Below are positions 55,731 through 64,000 of a stretch of DNA of 64,000 bases, one piece after another; within the stretch, counting starts at the first letter, position 1; each line of letters opens with the position of its first letter. This DNA is from Poseidonocella pacifica. Lineage in GTDB: Bacteria > Pseudomonadota > Alphaproteobacteria > Rhodobacterales > Rhodobacteraceae. Made by a program: the position numbers and the translations under genes. The stretch covers positions 619,327 to 683,326 of the forward strand of contig NZ_FOJU01000003.1 of the NCBI RefSeq assembly GCF_900111875.1, given 5' to 3'. Below the pieces are notes generated by a model that was not told the origin of the DNA, did not search any database, and saw nothing but the letters and a program-made list of their open reading frames with translations.

Positions 55731-57655
55731 GCCCGCTTCTCTCCAAGCTTCGCGACGCCAAGCACCTCCAGCACCTTTGTCTCGATGTCCGAAGCGTTCA
55801 GACCCGCCACCGCATACATGTCCGCCGGGCTGGCCTGATCGATGAAGATGTCGGGCAGAACCATCGAACGGAACTTGAGGCCATGGTCAAATACGCCCTC
55901 ATCCGAGAGTAGCTGCGCGACGTGGCTCCCGAAGCCGCCCACAGCACCCTCTTCGATGGTGATGAGCGCTTCGTGCTCTTCAGCAAGGCGCAGGATCATC
56001 TCGCGATCAAGGGGCTTGGCAAAGCGGGCATCGGCAATGGTTGGGGTAATTCCGCGCGGGGCAAGCGCCTCGCACGCGTCTTGTACTTCCTTGAGCCGCG
56101 CGCCGAAGTTGAGCAGCGCAACACGCGCGCCCTCGCGGATCATACGGCCCTTGCCGATCACGAGCGGGACTCCCCGTTCGGGCATTTCCACGCCCACCCC
56201 TTCCCCCCGGGGAAAACGGAAAGCGATAGGGCCTTCGTCATGCGCAGCGGCGGTCGCGACCATATGGGTCAACTCCGCCTCATCCGAAGCGGCCATGACC
56301 ACCATGCCCGGAAGGTTCGCGAGAAACGCGGTGTCGAAGCTTCCTGCATGGGTCGCGCCATCTGCACCCACCAGCCCTGCCCGATCGATCGCGAACCGCA
56401 CTGGAAGCCTCTGGATCGCGACATCATGCACGACTTGATCATAGCCGCGCTGCAAGAAGGTCGAGTAGAGCGCGCAAAAGGGCTTGAGCCCCCCAGCGGC
56501 CAAACCAGCGGCGAAGGTCACGGCATGCTGCTCGGCAATGCCGACATCAAAGACCCGGCCCGGAAACCGATCACCAAACTTATCAAGCCCGGTCCCGCCG
56601 GGCATTGCCGCCGTTACCGCGCAAATACGGCTGTCCTCTTCGGCCTCGCGGATCAGCCCCTTGGCAAAAACGGCCGTGTAGGCGGGCGCGTTGGACGGTG
56701 CCTTCTTCTGCTTGCCGGTGACGACATCGAACTTGGCGGTGGCGTGGCCCCCGTCGTGGGCTTCTTCGGCGGGGGCATATCCCTTGCCCTTCTTGGTCAG
56801 CACATGGATGAGCGTCGGCCCGGTAGCATGGGCTTTGACCGCGCGAAGCATCGGCAAAAGCTGATCAAGGTCATGCCCGTCGATGGGCCCGATATAGGAA
56901 AAACCGAGTTCCTCGAAAAGCGTGCCCCCCATGGCCATGCCTTTGAGAATTTCCTTGGCCCGCTTCGCCCCCTCGCGAAATGGCGGCGGCAGAAAACTCA
57001 CGGCGCCCTTGGCGACCGCTTTGAGATCGTGAAACGGCTCTCCCGCATAAATCCGCGACAGATAGGAAGAGAGCGCCCCGACCGGCGGGGCAATGCTCAT
57101 CTCATTGTCATTGAGGATCACGATCATCCGGGTGCCAAGATGGCCCGCGTTGTTCATTGCCTCGAACGCCATGCCGGCGCTCATGGCGCCGTCGCCGATC
57201 ACCGCGATGGCATCGCCAAGCCCCGCCTCGCAGGTACCACCCAAATCACGGGCCACAGCAAACCCGAGCGCGGCAGAGATCGAAGTGGACGAATGCGCAG
57301 CGCCGAAAGGGTCATAGGGAGATTCCGAGCGCTTGGTGAACCCCGAAAGCCCGTCTTTTTGCCGCAACGTGCGAATGCGATCCCGGCGACCGGTCAGGAT
57401 CTTGTGCGGATAGCATTGATGCGACACGTCCCAGATCAGCTTGTCGCGCGGTGTGTCAAAGACCGCATGCAGCGCGACGGTAAGCTCCACCACCCCGAGC
57501 CCGGCCCCGAGATGCCCCCCGGTTTCCGACACGGCGGAGATCGTTTCGCTGCGCAACTCCTTGGCCACTTGCCCAAGCTGGCTGTCGCTCAACCGTTTCA
57601 GGTCTGCCGGGCTGTGTACCGTGTCGAGCAGCGGTGTGCTGGGTCTGTCGCTCAT
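55727..57655 (-). CDS. dxs: 1-deoxy-D-xylulose-5-phosphate synthase
   Basis: Thiamine-diphosphate enzyme condensing pyruvate and glyceraldehyde-3-phosphate at the entry of the MEP isoprenoid pathway. 642 residues. Visible are the catalytic His of [15 protein letters not shown], the ThDP motif [18 protein letters not shown]...LNDNEMSI, and the C-terminal transketolase-like [15 protein letters not shown]. The ATG at 57655 gives [10 protein letters not shown]. It lies 22 bases after ispA on the same strand. Confidence 0.97.
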   Translation of the reverse strand: MSDRPSTPLLDTVHSPADLKRLSDSQLGQVAKELRSETISAVSETGGHLGAGLGVVELTVALHAVFDTPRDKLIWDVSHQCYPHKILTGRRDRIRTLRQKDGLSGFTKRSESPYDPFGAAHSSTSISAALGFAVARDLGGTCEAGLGDAIAVIGDGAMSAGMAFEAMNNAGHLGTRMIVILNDNEMSIAPPVGALSSYLSRIYAGEPFHDLKAVAKGAVSFLPPPFREGAKRAKEILKGMAMGGTLFEELGFSYIGPIDGHDLDQLLPMLRAVKAHATGPTLIHVLTKKGKGYAPAEEAHDGGHATAKFDVVTGKQKKAPSNAPAYTAVFAKGLIREAEEDSRICAVTAAMPGGTGLDKFGDRFPGRVFDVGIAEQHAVTFAAGLAAGGLKPFCALYSTFLQRGYDQVVHDVAIQRLPVRFAIDRAGLVGADGATHAGSFDTAFLANLPGMVVMAASDEAELTHMVATAAAHDEGPIAFRFPRGEGVGVEMPERGVPLVIGKGRMIREGARVALLNFGARLKEVQDACEALAPRGITPTIADARFAKPLDREMILRLAEEHEALITIEEGAVGGFGSHVAQLLSDEGVFDHGLKFRSMVLPDIFIDQASPADMYAVAGLNASDIETKVLEVLGVAKLGEKRA

Positions 57656-57677
57656 CAACCCCTCCGAAGGGTGCCGT

Positions 57678-58535
57678 TCAGGTTTGTCGGGAGATAACGA
57701 ACCGTGCCGCCTGCCGCAAGCTTTCCGCCTCCCCACCATAGGGAGATAGGGCGGCACAGGCTTTGTCGACCAACTCTTGCGCGCGGCGGCGTGCCCCCTC
57801 CACGCCGAGCAGGGAAACGAATGTTGCCTTGCCGCGTTCCGCGTCCTTGCCCACCGCCTTGCCTACGGTCTCGGCATCGCCCTCTACATCCAGGAGGTCG
57901 TCAGCGATCTGGAAGGCGAGGCCAAGAGCGTCCGCATAGGTATCCAGGATGTCCGCATCCGCATCCGCCATGATCGGCCCCGCTTGCGCGGACCAGCGGA
58001 TAAGCGCGCCCGTCTTGCCAGCCTGCAGGTCCGTCACCTCCGTAAGCGAAAGCGCCCTGCCCTCGGCGAGCATATCAAGCGCCTGTCCGCGCACCATGCC
58101 CCGATCTCCCGACGCGAGGGCCAGCGAGTGGACCAGAGCCACTTGGCGCGCAGGCGATAGGTCTGAGGACGTCAGCATTTCAAAAGCCAGCGTCTGAAGC
58201 GCATCACCCGCCAGAATCGCCGTCGCCTCGTCCCACTTGCGATGTACCGTCGGAAGGCCGCGTCGCAGGTCGTCGTCATCCATCGCGGGCAAATCATCAT
58301 GCACCAGTGAATATGCGTGCACCGCCTCAATGGCCGAGGCGGCCCAGAGCGCGTCAGCCACCGCTACCCCATGCAGGCGCGCGCCTTCGAGAACGAGAAA
58401 GGCCCGGAGACGCTTGCCGCCCGAAACCGCGTAGCGCATCGCCTCCACCACGGGCAAATCTCCGCGCGGGGCCAGAACCTGCATCAGATGCGCCTCGACA
58501 ACCTCTTGAGTTGCCGCGAGCCGTTCGTGGAACAT
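57678..58535 (-). CDS. ispA: Farnesyl diphosphate synthase / polyprenyl synthetase
   Basis: Chain-length-determining prenyltransferase, 285 residues. The first aspartate-rich motif is in [16 protein letters not shown] and the second in [27 protein letters not shown] and the [13 protein letters not shown] segment also fit. The start ATG 58535 overlaps the xseB stop (TGATG). The order xseB-ispA-dxs is the widespread one. Confidence 0.95.
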   Translation of the reverse strand: MFHERLAATQEVVEAHLMQVLAPRGDLPVVEAMRYAVSGGKRLRAFLVLEGARLHGVAVADALWAASAIEAVHAYSLVHDDLPAMDDDDLRRGLPTVHRKWDEATAILAGDALQTLAFEMLTSSDLSPARQVALVHSLALASGDRGMVRGQALDMLAEGRALSLTEVTDLQAGKTGALIRWSAQAGPIMADADADILDTYADALGLAFQIADDLLDVEGDAETVGKAVGKDAERGKATFVSLLGVEGARRRAQELVDKACAALSPYGGEAESLRQAARFVISRQT

Positions 58536-58777
58536 CAAAGACCGTCGACCGGCGTTGTCCCCTTCGGCTCACCATCGGCATCCAGCGTGATGGCGGCGAC
58601 CTTCTCTTCGGCTTCTTTCAGCTTTACTTCGCAACGTTTCTTGAGTTCCGCACCGCGCTCATAGAGGCGAATGGAATCGTCGAGCGGCACGTCGCCCCGT
58701 TCCAGCTGTCCCACCACGTGTTCCAGTTCGCGCATCGCCTGTTCGAAGGTCATCTCGGTCACCGGGGTCTCGGTCAT
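58535..58777 (-). CDS. xseB: Exodeoxyribonuclease VII small subunit
   Basis: An 80-residue helical subunit that binds XseA; the complex degrades single-stranded DNA. TFEQAMRELEHVVGQLERGDVPLDDSIRLYERGAELKKRCE holds the family's signature in short pieces. It is the first gene of the xseB-ispA-dxs operon, divergent from the phosphotransferase gene across about 100 bases. Confidence 0.95.
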   Translation of the reverse strand: MTETPVTEMTFEQAMRELEHVVGQLERGDVPLDDSIRLYERGAELKKRCEVKLKEAEEKVAAITLDADGEPKGTTPVDGL

Positions 58778-58877
58778 CGTGGGCTCCTGTGAGGTTGGTC
58801 GGGCGCACCATATCTTCGGTGCAAACCGGGTGCAATTGCGGTTGACCGGGCGGACCTGCGGCGCGACGCTCCGGCAG

Positions 58878-59759
58878 ATGTTCGATCCTGAAGAAATCCT
58901 CTCGGCCGCGGCAAGGATCGAGGCGGCGCTGCCCGGCGCTCAGGCAAAGGCGTGCCTGCGGGCAGTTCCCAATGATCGCGCGGTTTTCAGCGGCCATCTC
59001 AACGATGTGCCCGCCGTTTTCCGCCTGCGCCTTCCCGAAGCGCTTGCCCGAGAGGAAATAGCCGAGTTGCGGCGGATGCAGCCGCACATGGACGGCCCGG
59101 ATCAAATCCCCCTGATCCTTGCCGAATCCGGGCCGGTCTTCGCCTTGAGCATGGCCGCTGGCACCTCCGTGATCCAGCAGATGGAAAGCCCGGATCACCG
59201 TACCGTACTTGTCGCGCGTGCGGCGCAATGGCTGCGCCGCTATACCGCACCAACGGAGCAAACCTCCCAAGGGCAGGCCAAACGTTTCGATCTCTGGCTC
59301 CGCAAAGCCGCAGAGCAATCGCGCCGCCAACCGCATCCGGCGCTCGCCGCACTGGAGGCGCAGGTGCTGGACAAGATGCGCACCCTCGCCGCGCCCGCCG
59401 TCTGGCGCACCGCTATCTGCCACGGTGATTTTCATCCCGGCAATCTGATCTATGACGGCGAGGTCATGACCGGTATCGACACGGGCGGTTCAGCGCGGCT
59501 TCCGCTTTATAAGGATATCGCCCGCTTCGCCGCACACGCCGCGCGGCGTAATCTCATGATCGGCACGTCGCGGCGCTTTGGGGTGGACGCGGCAACGCTC
59601 GATCACTTTTCCAAGGCCTTCACCCTGAATGACGAAGAACGGACCGTCTTGCTTCCGTTCTTCGTCGGATTCGAACTGCTCGTGCGAGTCGAAAGCGCAA
59701 AGACGCCTGCATGGCGTCTGGAAATCGCCGAGGAGATGCTGAGAAACTACCTCTGCTGA
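58878..59759 (+). CDS. Aminoglycoside-phosphotransferase-fold protein
   Basis: A 293-residue APH/choline-kinase-like protein. The catalytic loop HGDFHPGNLIYD (Asp base, Asn) and the metal-binding GIDTGGSARLPLYKDIARF are present, and an N-terminal small lobe with AVFRLRLPEALAREEIAELRRMQ. Small-molecule kinase of unknown substrate; no resistance role is implied. It converges on the deacetylase gene, overlapping it by 13 bases. Confidence 0.85.
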   Translation: MFDPEEILSAAARIEAALPGAQAKACLRAVPNDRAVFSGHLNDVPAVFRLRLPEALAREEIAELRRMQPHMDGPDQIPLILAESGPVFALSMAAGTSVIQQMESPDHRTVLVARAAQWLRRYTAPTEQTSQGQAKRFDLWLRKAAEQSRRQPHPALAALEAQVLDKMRTLAAPAVWRTAICHGDFHPGNLIYDGEVMTGIDTGGSARLPLYKDIARFAAHAARRNLMIGTSRRFGVDAATLDHFSKAFTLNDEERTVLLPFFVGFELLVRVESAKTPAWRLEIAEEMLRNYLC

Positions 59760-60679
59760 CCGCGATGGAGCAGGACATCCACATGGGCGCGGGCCGAACG
59801 CCCAAGCGCGTCGAGGTCATATCCCCCTTCGAGTGCGGAAACGATCCGCCCCTCGCAGAGTTCATCCGCCAAATCGCAGATCCGTTCGGTAACCCAAGCG
59901 AAGTCATCTTCATGCAGTTGCAGACTGGCCAGCGGATCAGCCGCGTGGGCATCGAACCCGGCTGAGACGAGGATCAGCTGCGGTCTGAACCGGCGTGCCG
60001 CAGGGAAGATCTCTTCTTCCCACCCCTTCCGAAAAGCCGCATCGCCTGTACGGCTGGGTAGGGGCACGTTGACCACATTGTTGTGACCGCCCGTCTCATG
60101 CGCGTGACCTGTGCCCGGAAAGAGGGGCATTTCGTGCGAGGAGGCGAAGAAACATCTCGAGTCACCCTCCAGCAGGTCTTGTGTACCATTCCCATGATGA
60201 ACGTCGAAATCGAGCACCGCCACACGATCCAGTCCATGATGCTCCAGCGCATATTTAGCGGCGATGGCAACGCTGCCGAAGATGCAGAACCCCATCGGGG
60301 TTGCCCGTTCCGCGTGGTGACCGGGCGGGCGCGTTGCTACGAAGACGTTCGCGACCTCGCCGCCCATCACCATATCTACCCCACGTGTACAGCCCCCAAC
60401 GCAGCGCAGTGCCGCGTGGAGCGAGCCTTCGACCATATGGGTATCCCCGTCGAGCGACACCCGCCCAGAGGTCGGCGCCACGTCGCGTATCGCGTCGATA
60501 TATTCCTGCGGGTGCGCAAGCAGCAGATCATCGTCCGCCGCGAGCGGTGCGATCACGCGCTGCAAGTTCAGTTCTTCGAGCGCCCGGAGAACGTGGTGCA
60601 GGCGTGCCACCTGTTCCGGATGGCCCGTCGGTGTAACGTGGCCGTCGCAATCTTCGTGGGTAATCAACGCCGTCGCCAT
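59747..60679 (-). CDS. Histone deacetylase-family (arginase fold) amidohydrolase
   Basis: A 310-residue zinc amidohydrolase of the HDAC/acetoin-utilisation/acetylpolyamine group. Zinc and catalytic residues appear in TRPPGHHAERATPMGFCIFG (paired His), LDFDVHHGNGTQ and SAGFDAHAADPLASLQL. Candidates for its substrate are acetylated polyamines or acetyl-lysine. It converges on the phosphotransferase gene and lies downstream of petR on the same strand. Confidence 0.93.
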   Translation of the reverse strand: MATALITHEDCDGHVTPTGHPEQVARLHHVLRALEELNLQRVIAPLAADDDLLLAHPQEYIDAIRDVAPTSGRVSLDGDTHMVEGSLHAALRCVGGCTRGVDMVMGGEVANVFVATRPPGHHAERATPMGFCIFGSVAIAAKYALEHHGLDRVAVLDFDVHHGNGTQDLLEGDSRCFFASSHEMPLFPGTGHAHETGGHNNVVNVPLPSRTGDAAFRKGWEEEIFPAARRFRPQLILVSAGFDAHAADPLASLQLHEDDFAWVTERICDLADELCEGRIVSALEGGYDLDALGRSARAHVDVLLHRGQQR

Positions 60680-60744
60680 GGTCCCTCCCCATATCTTCTG
60701 ACTGCGCCACCCTCGCCGCCGAAGACATTGCCGTCAATGGGACC

Positions 60745-61437
60745 TCAGTCGGGGGCGAGCATGTATCCCGCGCCGCGAACCGTCTGAAGGAACCGCGGCT
60801 GTCGCGGATCTTCCTCCATCTTGCGGCGAAGACGGGTAATCTGCACATCGACGGCGCGTTCCTGCGCCTGCCCTCGGTCCCGCCCAAGCTCTTCGACGAG
60901 CCGTGCCCGACTTACGGCTTCGCCCGGACAGGTCGAGAATATCCGCATGAGTTGGCTCTCGGTTGAGGTTAGCCGGACCAGATCTTCGCCGTGCCACATC
61001 TCTCCGCGCTCGATGTCGTAGCGCAGCGCTCCGAGGTGAAGCACCTTTGCAGCAGGCTCCGCCACTTCCGGCATACGGCGAAGAATCGCGTTGATCCGCA
61101 GCAACAGTTCCTTCGGCTCGAAGGGCTTGGCCAGATAGTCATCCGCCCCCGCTTCAAGCCCGGTGATCCGATCCTCCGTCTCCCCCTTGGCAGTCAGAAG
61201 CAGGATGGGTGTTTGCCGATCCTCCCGGAGCGCACGGGTAAAGGTGATCCCGTCCTCCCCCGGCATCATCACATCCAGAACGATGAGATCGAAATCGAGC
61301 CCAGCCAGAACCCTGCGAGCGTGCGCGGCATCGCGGGCAGCGGTCACAAGGAACCCATTGCGCATCAGGAAACGCTTCAGGAGGTCACGAATGCGCTCAT
61401 CATCGTCGACGACCAAAAGATGCGGTTGAGACTCCAT
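60745..61437 (-). CDS. petR: OmpR-family response regulator (PetR-like)
   Basis: A 230-residue two-domain regulator: receiver (1-120) with Asp55 in LIVLDVMMPGEDG and Lys104 in YLAKPF, then a winged-helix DNA-binding domain (about 135-228, RLTSTESQLMRIF and VDVQITRLRRKMEEDP). The MarR-type gene upstream overlaps it (ATGA), reproducing the Rhodobacter capsulatus petP-petR pair that affects cytochrome bc1 expression. No histidine kinase lies next to it. Confidence 0.88.
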   Translation of the reverse strand: MESQPHLLVVDDDERIRDLLKRFLMRNGFLVTAARDAAHARRVLAGLDFDLIVLDVMMPGEDGITFTRALREDRQTPILLLTAKGETEDRITGLEAGADDYLAKPFEPKELLLRINAILRRMPEVAEPAAKVLHLGALRYDIERGEMWHGEDLVRLTSTESQLMRIFSTCPGEAVSRARLVEELGRDRGQAQERAVDVQITRLRRKMEEDPRQPRFLQTVRGAGYMLAPD

Positions 61438-61946
61438 CAGTCACCCCGCTCCTTTATCTTGAGATATTGCCGGCGCATTTCCGGATCCATCATCGCTTCG
61501 AGGACCCGTCGAAATCCTGCTACAGCATCGGGTCCGGCCTCCCGGTAGGCGCTGCGCATACGGCCCCTTTGGGCATCGGAAAGCTCGCGTTCCAATGTAC
61601 GCCCTTCCTCAGTCAAAAAGAGATGGCGTTCCCGCTTGTCACGTTTGCCGACCCGACTTTCCACCAATCCATCAGCGATCAGGGTGCGCAGAACCCGGTT
61701 CAGGGATTGTTTGGTGACGCCCAGCACCGTGAGCAGGTTATTGACCGTCGTGCCGGGACTGCGGTTGATGAAATGCATGGCCCTGTGATGCGCACGGCCA
61801 TAGGCCATCTCGCCGAGGATCCGGTCGGGATCAGCCGTGAATCCACGGTAGGCGAAGAACATCGCCTCGATTCCTTTTCGAAGCTGTTCATCCGTCAGAA
61901 AGAGCAGGTTTTCTCCGCCATGCGCCCCTGGGCCACCGTCGGTCAT
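61437..61946 (-). CDS. petP: MarR-family regulator (PetP-like)
   Basis: A 169-residue winged-helix regulator. RAMHFINRSPGTTVNNLLTVLGVTKQSLNRVLRTLIADGLVE holds the recognition helix, followed by the wing KRDKRERHLFLTEEG. It overlaps petR by four bases; the same two genes occur as petPR in Rhodobacter. The ATG has GGAG five bases upstream. Perfect palindromes in the divergent ilvE side (62009 and 62065) are possible binding sites. Confidence 0.9.
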   Translation of the reverse strand: MTDGGPGAHGGENLLFLTDEQLRKGIEAMFFAYRGFTADPDRILGEMAYGRAHHRAMHFINRSPGTTVNNLLTVLGVTKQSLNRVLRTLIADGLVESRVGKRDKRERHLFLTEEGRTLERELSDAQRGRMRSAYREAGPDAVAGFRRVLEAMMDPEMRRQYLKIKERGD

Positions 61947-61997
61947 GGAACTCCGTCATTCAACTGAGACATTTCCGGGCAGTTTAAGTCAGTGTTG

Positions 61998-62026
61998 TTG
62001 ACATTCCAAGTTGCAACTGCTAGCGA
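61998..62026 (+). promoter_or_regulatory. Predicted ilvE promoter with a palindrome in the spacer
   Basis: TTGACA (61998-62003) is a perfect -35 box; 17 bases later TAGCGA (62021-62026) is a weak -10. The perfect palindrome AGTTGCAACT (62009-62018) lies exactly between them. A repressor there would block RNA polymerase. The -10 is poor, so an activator or a different start is possible. Confidence 0.5.
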
Positions 62027-62064
62027 ATCCCAGATTTTGAGCAACATTGTGACCGTTTCGGCCA

Positions 62065-62080
62065 TTTATTGCGCAATAAA
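62065..62080. promoter_or_regulatory. 16-bp perfect palindrome between petP and ilvE
   Basis: TTTATTGCGCAATAAA is identical on both strands and lies 20 bases before ilvE, in the 153-base divergent gap with petP. Its size and AT-rich half sites suit a dimeric winged-helix regulator such as a MarR-family protein or a Lrp/AsnC-type factor. It stands out strongly from the GC-rich background. Confidence 0.6.
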
Positions 62081-62099
62081 CGAAAAGACGGAGTTTCCG

Positions 62100-62969
62100 A
62101 TGGCTGGATCTTACGACGACCGCGACGGCAAGATATGGATGGATGGACAGTTGATCGACTGGCGCAATGCCAATGTTCACATCCTCACCCACGCGCTGCA
62201 CTATGCCTCTTCGGTGTTTGAGGGAGAGCGTGCCTACAACGGCAACATCTTTCTTGGCCGCAAGCATTCCGAACGGCTTCATACCTCTGCGGACCTGATC
62301 GACTTCGAGATTCCGTGGAGCGTCGATGAGATCGAAACCGCCAAGAAAGCCGTGCTCGAAGCCAACGGGCTAACCGACGCCTATGTTCGCGCGGTCGCTT
62401 GGCGCGGCGTCGGAGAAGACATGGGTGTCGCGTCAGCGCGAAATCCCGTCAGGTTGGCAATCGCCGCATGGGAATGGGGCGCATATTACGGGGACGCCAA
62501 GATGCGCGGCGCCAAGCTCGATATCTCGAAGTGGAAACGCCCCTCCCCCGAGACCGCGCCGAGCCAGGCGAAGGCTGCGGGTCTCTATATGATCTGCACC
62601 ATGTCCAAGCATGCCGCCGAGGCGAAGGGATGCTCAGACGCGCTGATGTTCGATTATCGCGGCTACGTGGCAGAGGCGACCGGCGCCAACATGTTCTTCG
62701 TCAAGGATGGCGAAGTTCATACGCCGACGCCGGATTGCTTCCTCAATGGGCTCACGCGCCAGACGGTGATCGGAATGCTCAAAGAACGTCAGGTCAAGGT
62801 CCATGAGCGCCATATCATGCCCGAAGAGTTGGAAGGCTTCGAGCAATGCTGGCTGACCGGAACAGCCGCCGAAGTTACCCCAGTTGGGCAAATCGGCGAC
62901 TACAATTTCGAGGTTGGCGCGCTGACCCGCGAAATCGCCGAAGGGTATGAGAAACTCGTCAGGCGCTGA
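62100..62969 (+). CDS. ilvE: Branched-chain amino acid aminotransferase
   Basis: Fold-type IV PLP enzyme making valine, leucine and isoleucine in their last step. 289 residues; HALHYASSVFEGERAYNG near the N terminus and the PLP lysine Lys158 in SQAKAAGLYM, then DYRGYVAEATGANMFFV and LNGLTRQTVI. CGGAG lies six to seven bases before ATG 62100. It is divergent from petP and overlaps the convergent PAP2 gene by 11 bases. Confidence 0.96.
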   Translation: MAGSYDDRDGKIWMDGQLIDWRNANVHILTHALHYASSVFEGERAYNGNIFLGRKHSERLHTSADLIDFEIPWSVDEIETAKKAVLEANGLTDAYVRAVAWRGVGEDMGVASARNPVRLAIAAWEWGAYYGDAKMRGAKLDISKWKRPSPETAPSQAKAAGLYMICTMSKHAAEAKGCSDALMFDYRGYVAEATGANMFFVKDGEVHTPTPDCFLNGLTRQTVIGMLKERQVKVHERHIMPEELEGFEQCWLTGTAAEVTPVGQIGDYNFEVGALTREIAEGYEKLVRR

Positions 62970-63666
62970 CCCCCAATGCATAAGAGACCGCCCGTGCAGC
63001 CAACTCCAAAAGCTGCCGGGCGGTGTCGAACATTGTCGCCATCTGGAAGCTCAGCAAAAACATCAGCGGATAGAGGATCGGCTCCCGTCGCTCCAGAAAT
63101 TCAAGCGCGCCAGAGCGCTCTAGCAATCGCGCGATCGGTAGCAGCAGCAAAGCCGCGGCACCCATTCCAAACAGAATTCCCGCGAGGATATCCGATGGCC
63201 AGTGCAGCCCGTAGACGATCCGCGGCATCAGAACGACCAGAAAACAGTAGATACCTATCACGATCCCCACACCGCGATGCATCATGAAGATGCACAGACA
63301 AAGCGCCGCGAACATGACGGCGTGGTCGCTTGGCAGTGAACTCCATCCGTCGAGGGACCCGCGCGGAACAGGCCCTTCCAACAGTGAACTCACTTCGGGA
63401 TCGTGAATTGGACGCAGCCGGAACGGAAGCGTCACAGCCAACACGCGCCCCAATGCGATCGCGATGATCCCCACAAGCCCGCTCGCCAAAACACGAGCGC
63501 GGTAAGGATATCCCTGTTCCCGCCCGAGAAACCAGAAAAGCCAGAATAGCGCGATAAGCGGTAGGCTCTTCGTCAGCGTATTCCGCGATATCAGGAAATA
63601 GGCATAGTCGAATTTATCGGAGGCCCCGAGGATTGAATTGAGCCAAAAAAGGAGTTCTTGATCCAC
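62959..63666 (-). CDS. PAP2-family membrane phosphatase
   Basis: A 235-residue inner-membrane protein with about six transmembrane segments and the three phosphatase motifs RLRP, PSDHA (SLPSDHAVMF) and RIVYGLHWPSD. Family members dephosphorylate lipid phosphates, including undecaprenyl diphosphate, but the substrate here is not determined. It starts at GTG 63666; the ilvE stop lies inside its 3' end. Confidence 0.9.
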   Translation of the reverse strand: MDQELLFWLNSILGASDKFDYAYFLISRNTLTKSLPLIALFWLFWFLGREQGYPYRARVLASGLVGIIAIALGRVLAVTLPFRLRPIHDPEVSSLLEGPVPRGSLDGWSSLPSDHAVMFAALCLCIFMMHRGVGIVIGIYCFLVVLMPRIVYGLHWPSDILAGILFGMGAAALLLLPIARLLERSGALEFLERREPILYPLMFLLSFQMATMFDTARQLLELAARAVSYALGVSA

Positions 63667-64000
63667 AACAAACCGCGCTGGCTATGTCTGAAAATCGTGT
63701 TGGTGTTGCTTCGTTTTTGCCGTAATCGGCCAAGATTGTCTCTCCGCGCACAGACGGATATCCCACAGCATGCACTACACCCCTCGGTTCGTCATCGACG
63801 CCCTCTTGTCGGCGATTGCCACCTTGCCTCCCCGGAAGATCGCTGAGGCCGAAGCCGCGTAGGCGACGGCATGAAGGCGCGCGGAAACGGTGGGGGAGAT
63901 CGACACAGCCGCGGCGGAGCGCGCCTGCCCGCGCTGCGCCAGCTCCGAGCGGTCATCGTGGGGGACGACACGCACCAGGGCGCGCCGCTGGCGCTGCCGG
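63667..64000. other. Right-edge region, mostly non-coding
   Basis: The 334 bases after the PAP2 start hold a possible promoter for that gene and no annotated feature until the partial zinc-ribbon frame at 63890. A 30-codon frame (63770-63862) starting MHYTPRFVIDALL and ending in TAG is in the same reading frame as the zinc ribbon, with a second stop (TGA) 12 bases later. It could be a broken N terminus or chance. Confidence 0.5.
63890..64000 (+). CDS. Zinc-ribbon N terminus, transposase-like (partial)
   Basis: A frame from GTG 63890 to the window end reads a C-x2-C zinc knuckle, CPRCASSERSSWG, then TTRTRARRWRCR, which resembles the N-terminal zinc ribbon of IS1595- and IS1-type transposases (CPxC...G...RRWxC). 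No terminal inverted repeat could be placed. It runs off the right edge. Confidence 0.35.
   Translation, partial: MGEIDTAAAERACPRCASSERSSWGTTRTRARRWRCR

Noticed and set aside
55922..57697. 591-codon plus-strand frame opposite dxs
   Set aside because: Shadow of dxs; no family similarity.
63775..63975. 66-codon minus-strand frame near the right edge
   Set aside because: No ribosome-binding site or recognisable motif, and the opposite strand has the more convincing zinc-knuckle frame.

Overview
The window is a stretch of ordinary chromosomal core from a high-GC alphaproteobacterium, almost certainly a member of the Rhodobacteraceae (Roseobacter/Rhodobacter group). Markers for this are a petP/petR-like regulator pair, a DUF3035 lipoprotein beside lspA, an SDHAF4-type assembly factor, the order rsmB - heparinase-like - purH - lspA, and complete mre/mrd and dxs-ispA-xseB operons. 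No rRNA, tRNA, CRISPR array, prophage or complete insertion sequence was seen. Genes are packed tightly with many 1-8 base start/stop overlaps, and no gene-free stretch is longer than about 330 bases.

Layout. 1-3743 (minus): pyk, a small membrane protein, rpmI, rplT (perfect terminator), pheS, and the first codons of a further gene at the left edge. 3891-5008 (plus): N-formylglutamate amidohydrolase and DUF1244. 5134-13709 (minus): rsmB, heparinase-like, purH, lspA, DUF3035 lipoprotein and an M16 peptidase pair (one catalytic, one partner subunit). 13781-14160: SDHAF4-like gene, a strongly structured intergenic element, and a terminator shared with a PRC-barrel protein. 14971-16465 (minus): M14-like deacylase and COQ10-like protein, divergent from hpt and two c-type cytochromes. 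18688-24642: dapB, divergent from rbfA, a phosphodiester glycosidase, truB, DUF1643, DUF5665, an acidic exported protein and a RimB-RimK fusion. 24643-26408 (minus): rluA-like, LysE exporter, free-Met-sulfoxide reductase. 26540-31551: STAS/anti-sigma pair, gamma-glutamyltransferase, hspQ, lipoprotein transglycosylase, dapC. 31570-38255: ftsK and lolA, converging on a PdeM nuclease and an Lhr-like helicase. 38405-46757: leucine-rich leader peptide and leuA, then mreB-mreC-mreD-mrdA-rodA-ghrA. 46754-54142: SseB, Fe-S uracil-DNA glycosylase, EamA exporter, beta carbonic anhydrase, M17 peptidase, NlpC/P60 protein, asd. 54289-63666: epimerase-like SDR, ExoD, dxs-ispA-xseB, aminoglycoside-phosphotransferase-fold protein, histone-deacetylase-fold amidohydrolase, petR/petP, ilvE and a PAP2 phosphatase. 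The right edge carries the start of a zinc-ribbon ORF resembling a transposase N-terminus.

How the genes work together. The largest functional theme is the cell envelope: the elongasome (mreBCD, PBP2, RodA), FtsK, LolA, LspA with an adjacent lipoprotein, the diaminopimelate/lysine route (asd, dapB, dapC), isoprenoid supply (dxs, ispA), a transglycosylase and an NlpC/P60 protein. Branched-chain amino-acid synthesis appears as leuA and ilvE, both with visible regulatory sequence. Translation and ribosome maturation are represented by pheS, rplT, rpmI, rbfA, truB, rsmB, rluA and rimK.

I found no gene cluster that clearly amounts to an undescribed system. The most interesting leads are in non-coding DNA: a leucine leader with mutually exclusive hairpins upstream of leuA; a folded, terminator-ended element after the SDHAF4-like gene; two perfect palindromes between petP and ilvE; and a 9-bp perfect hairpin just before mreB. 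All assignments rest on reading the translated sequences by eye; no database search was run.
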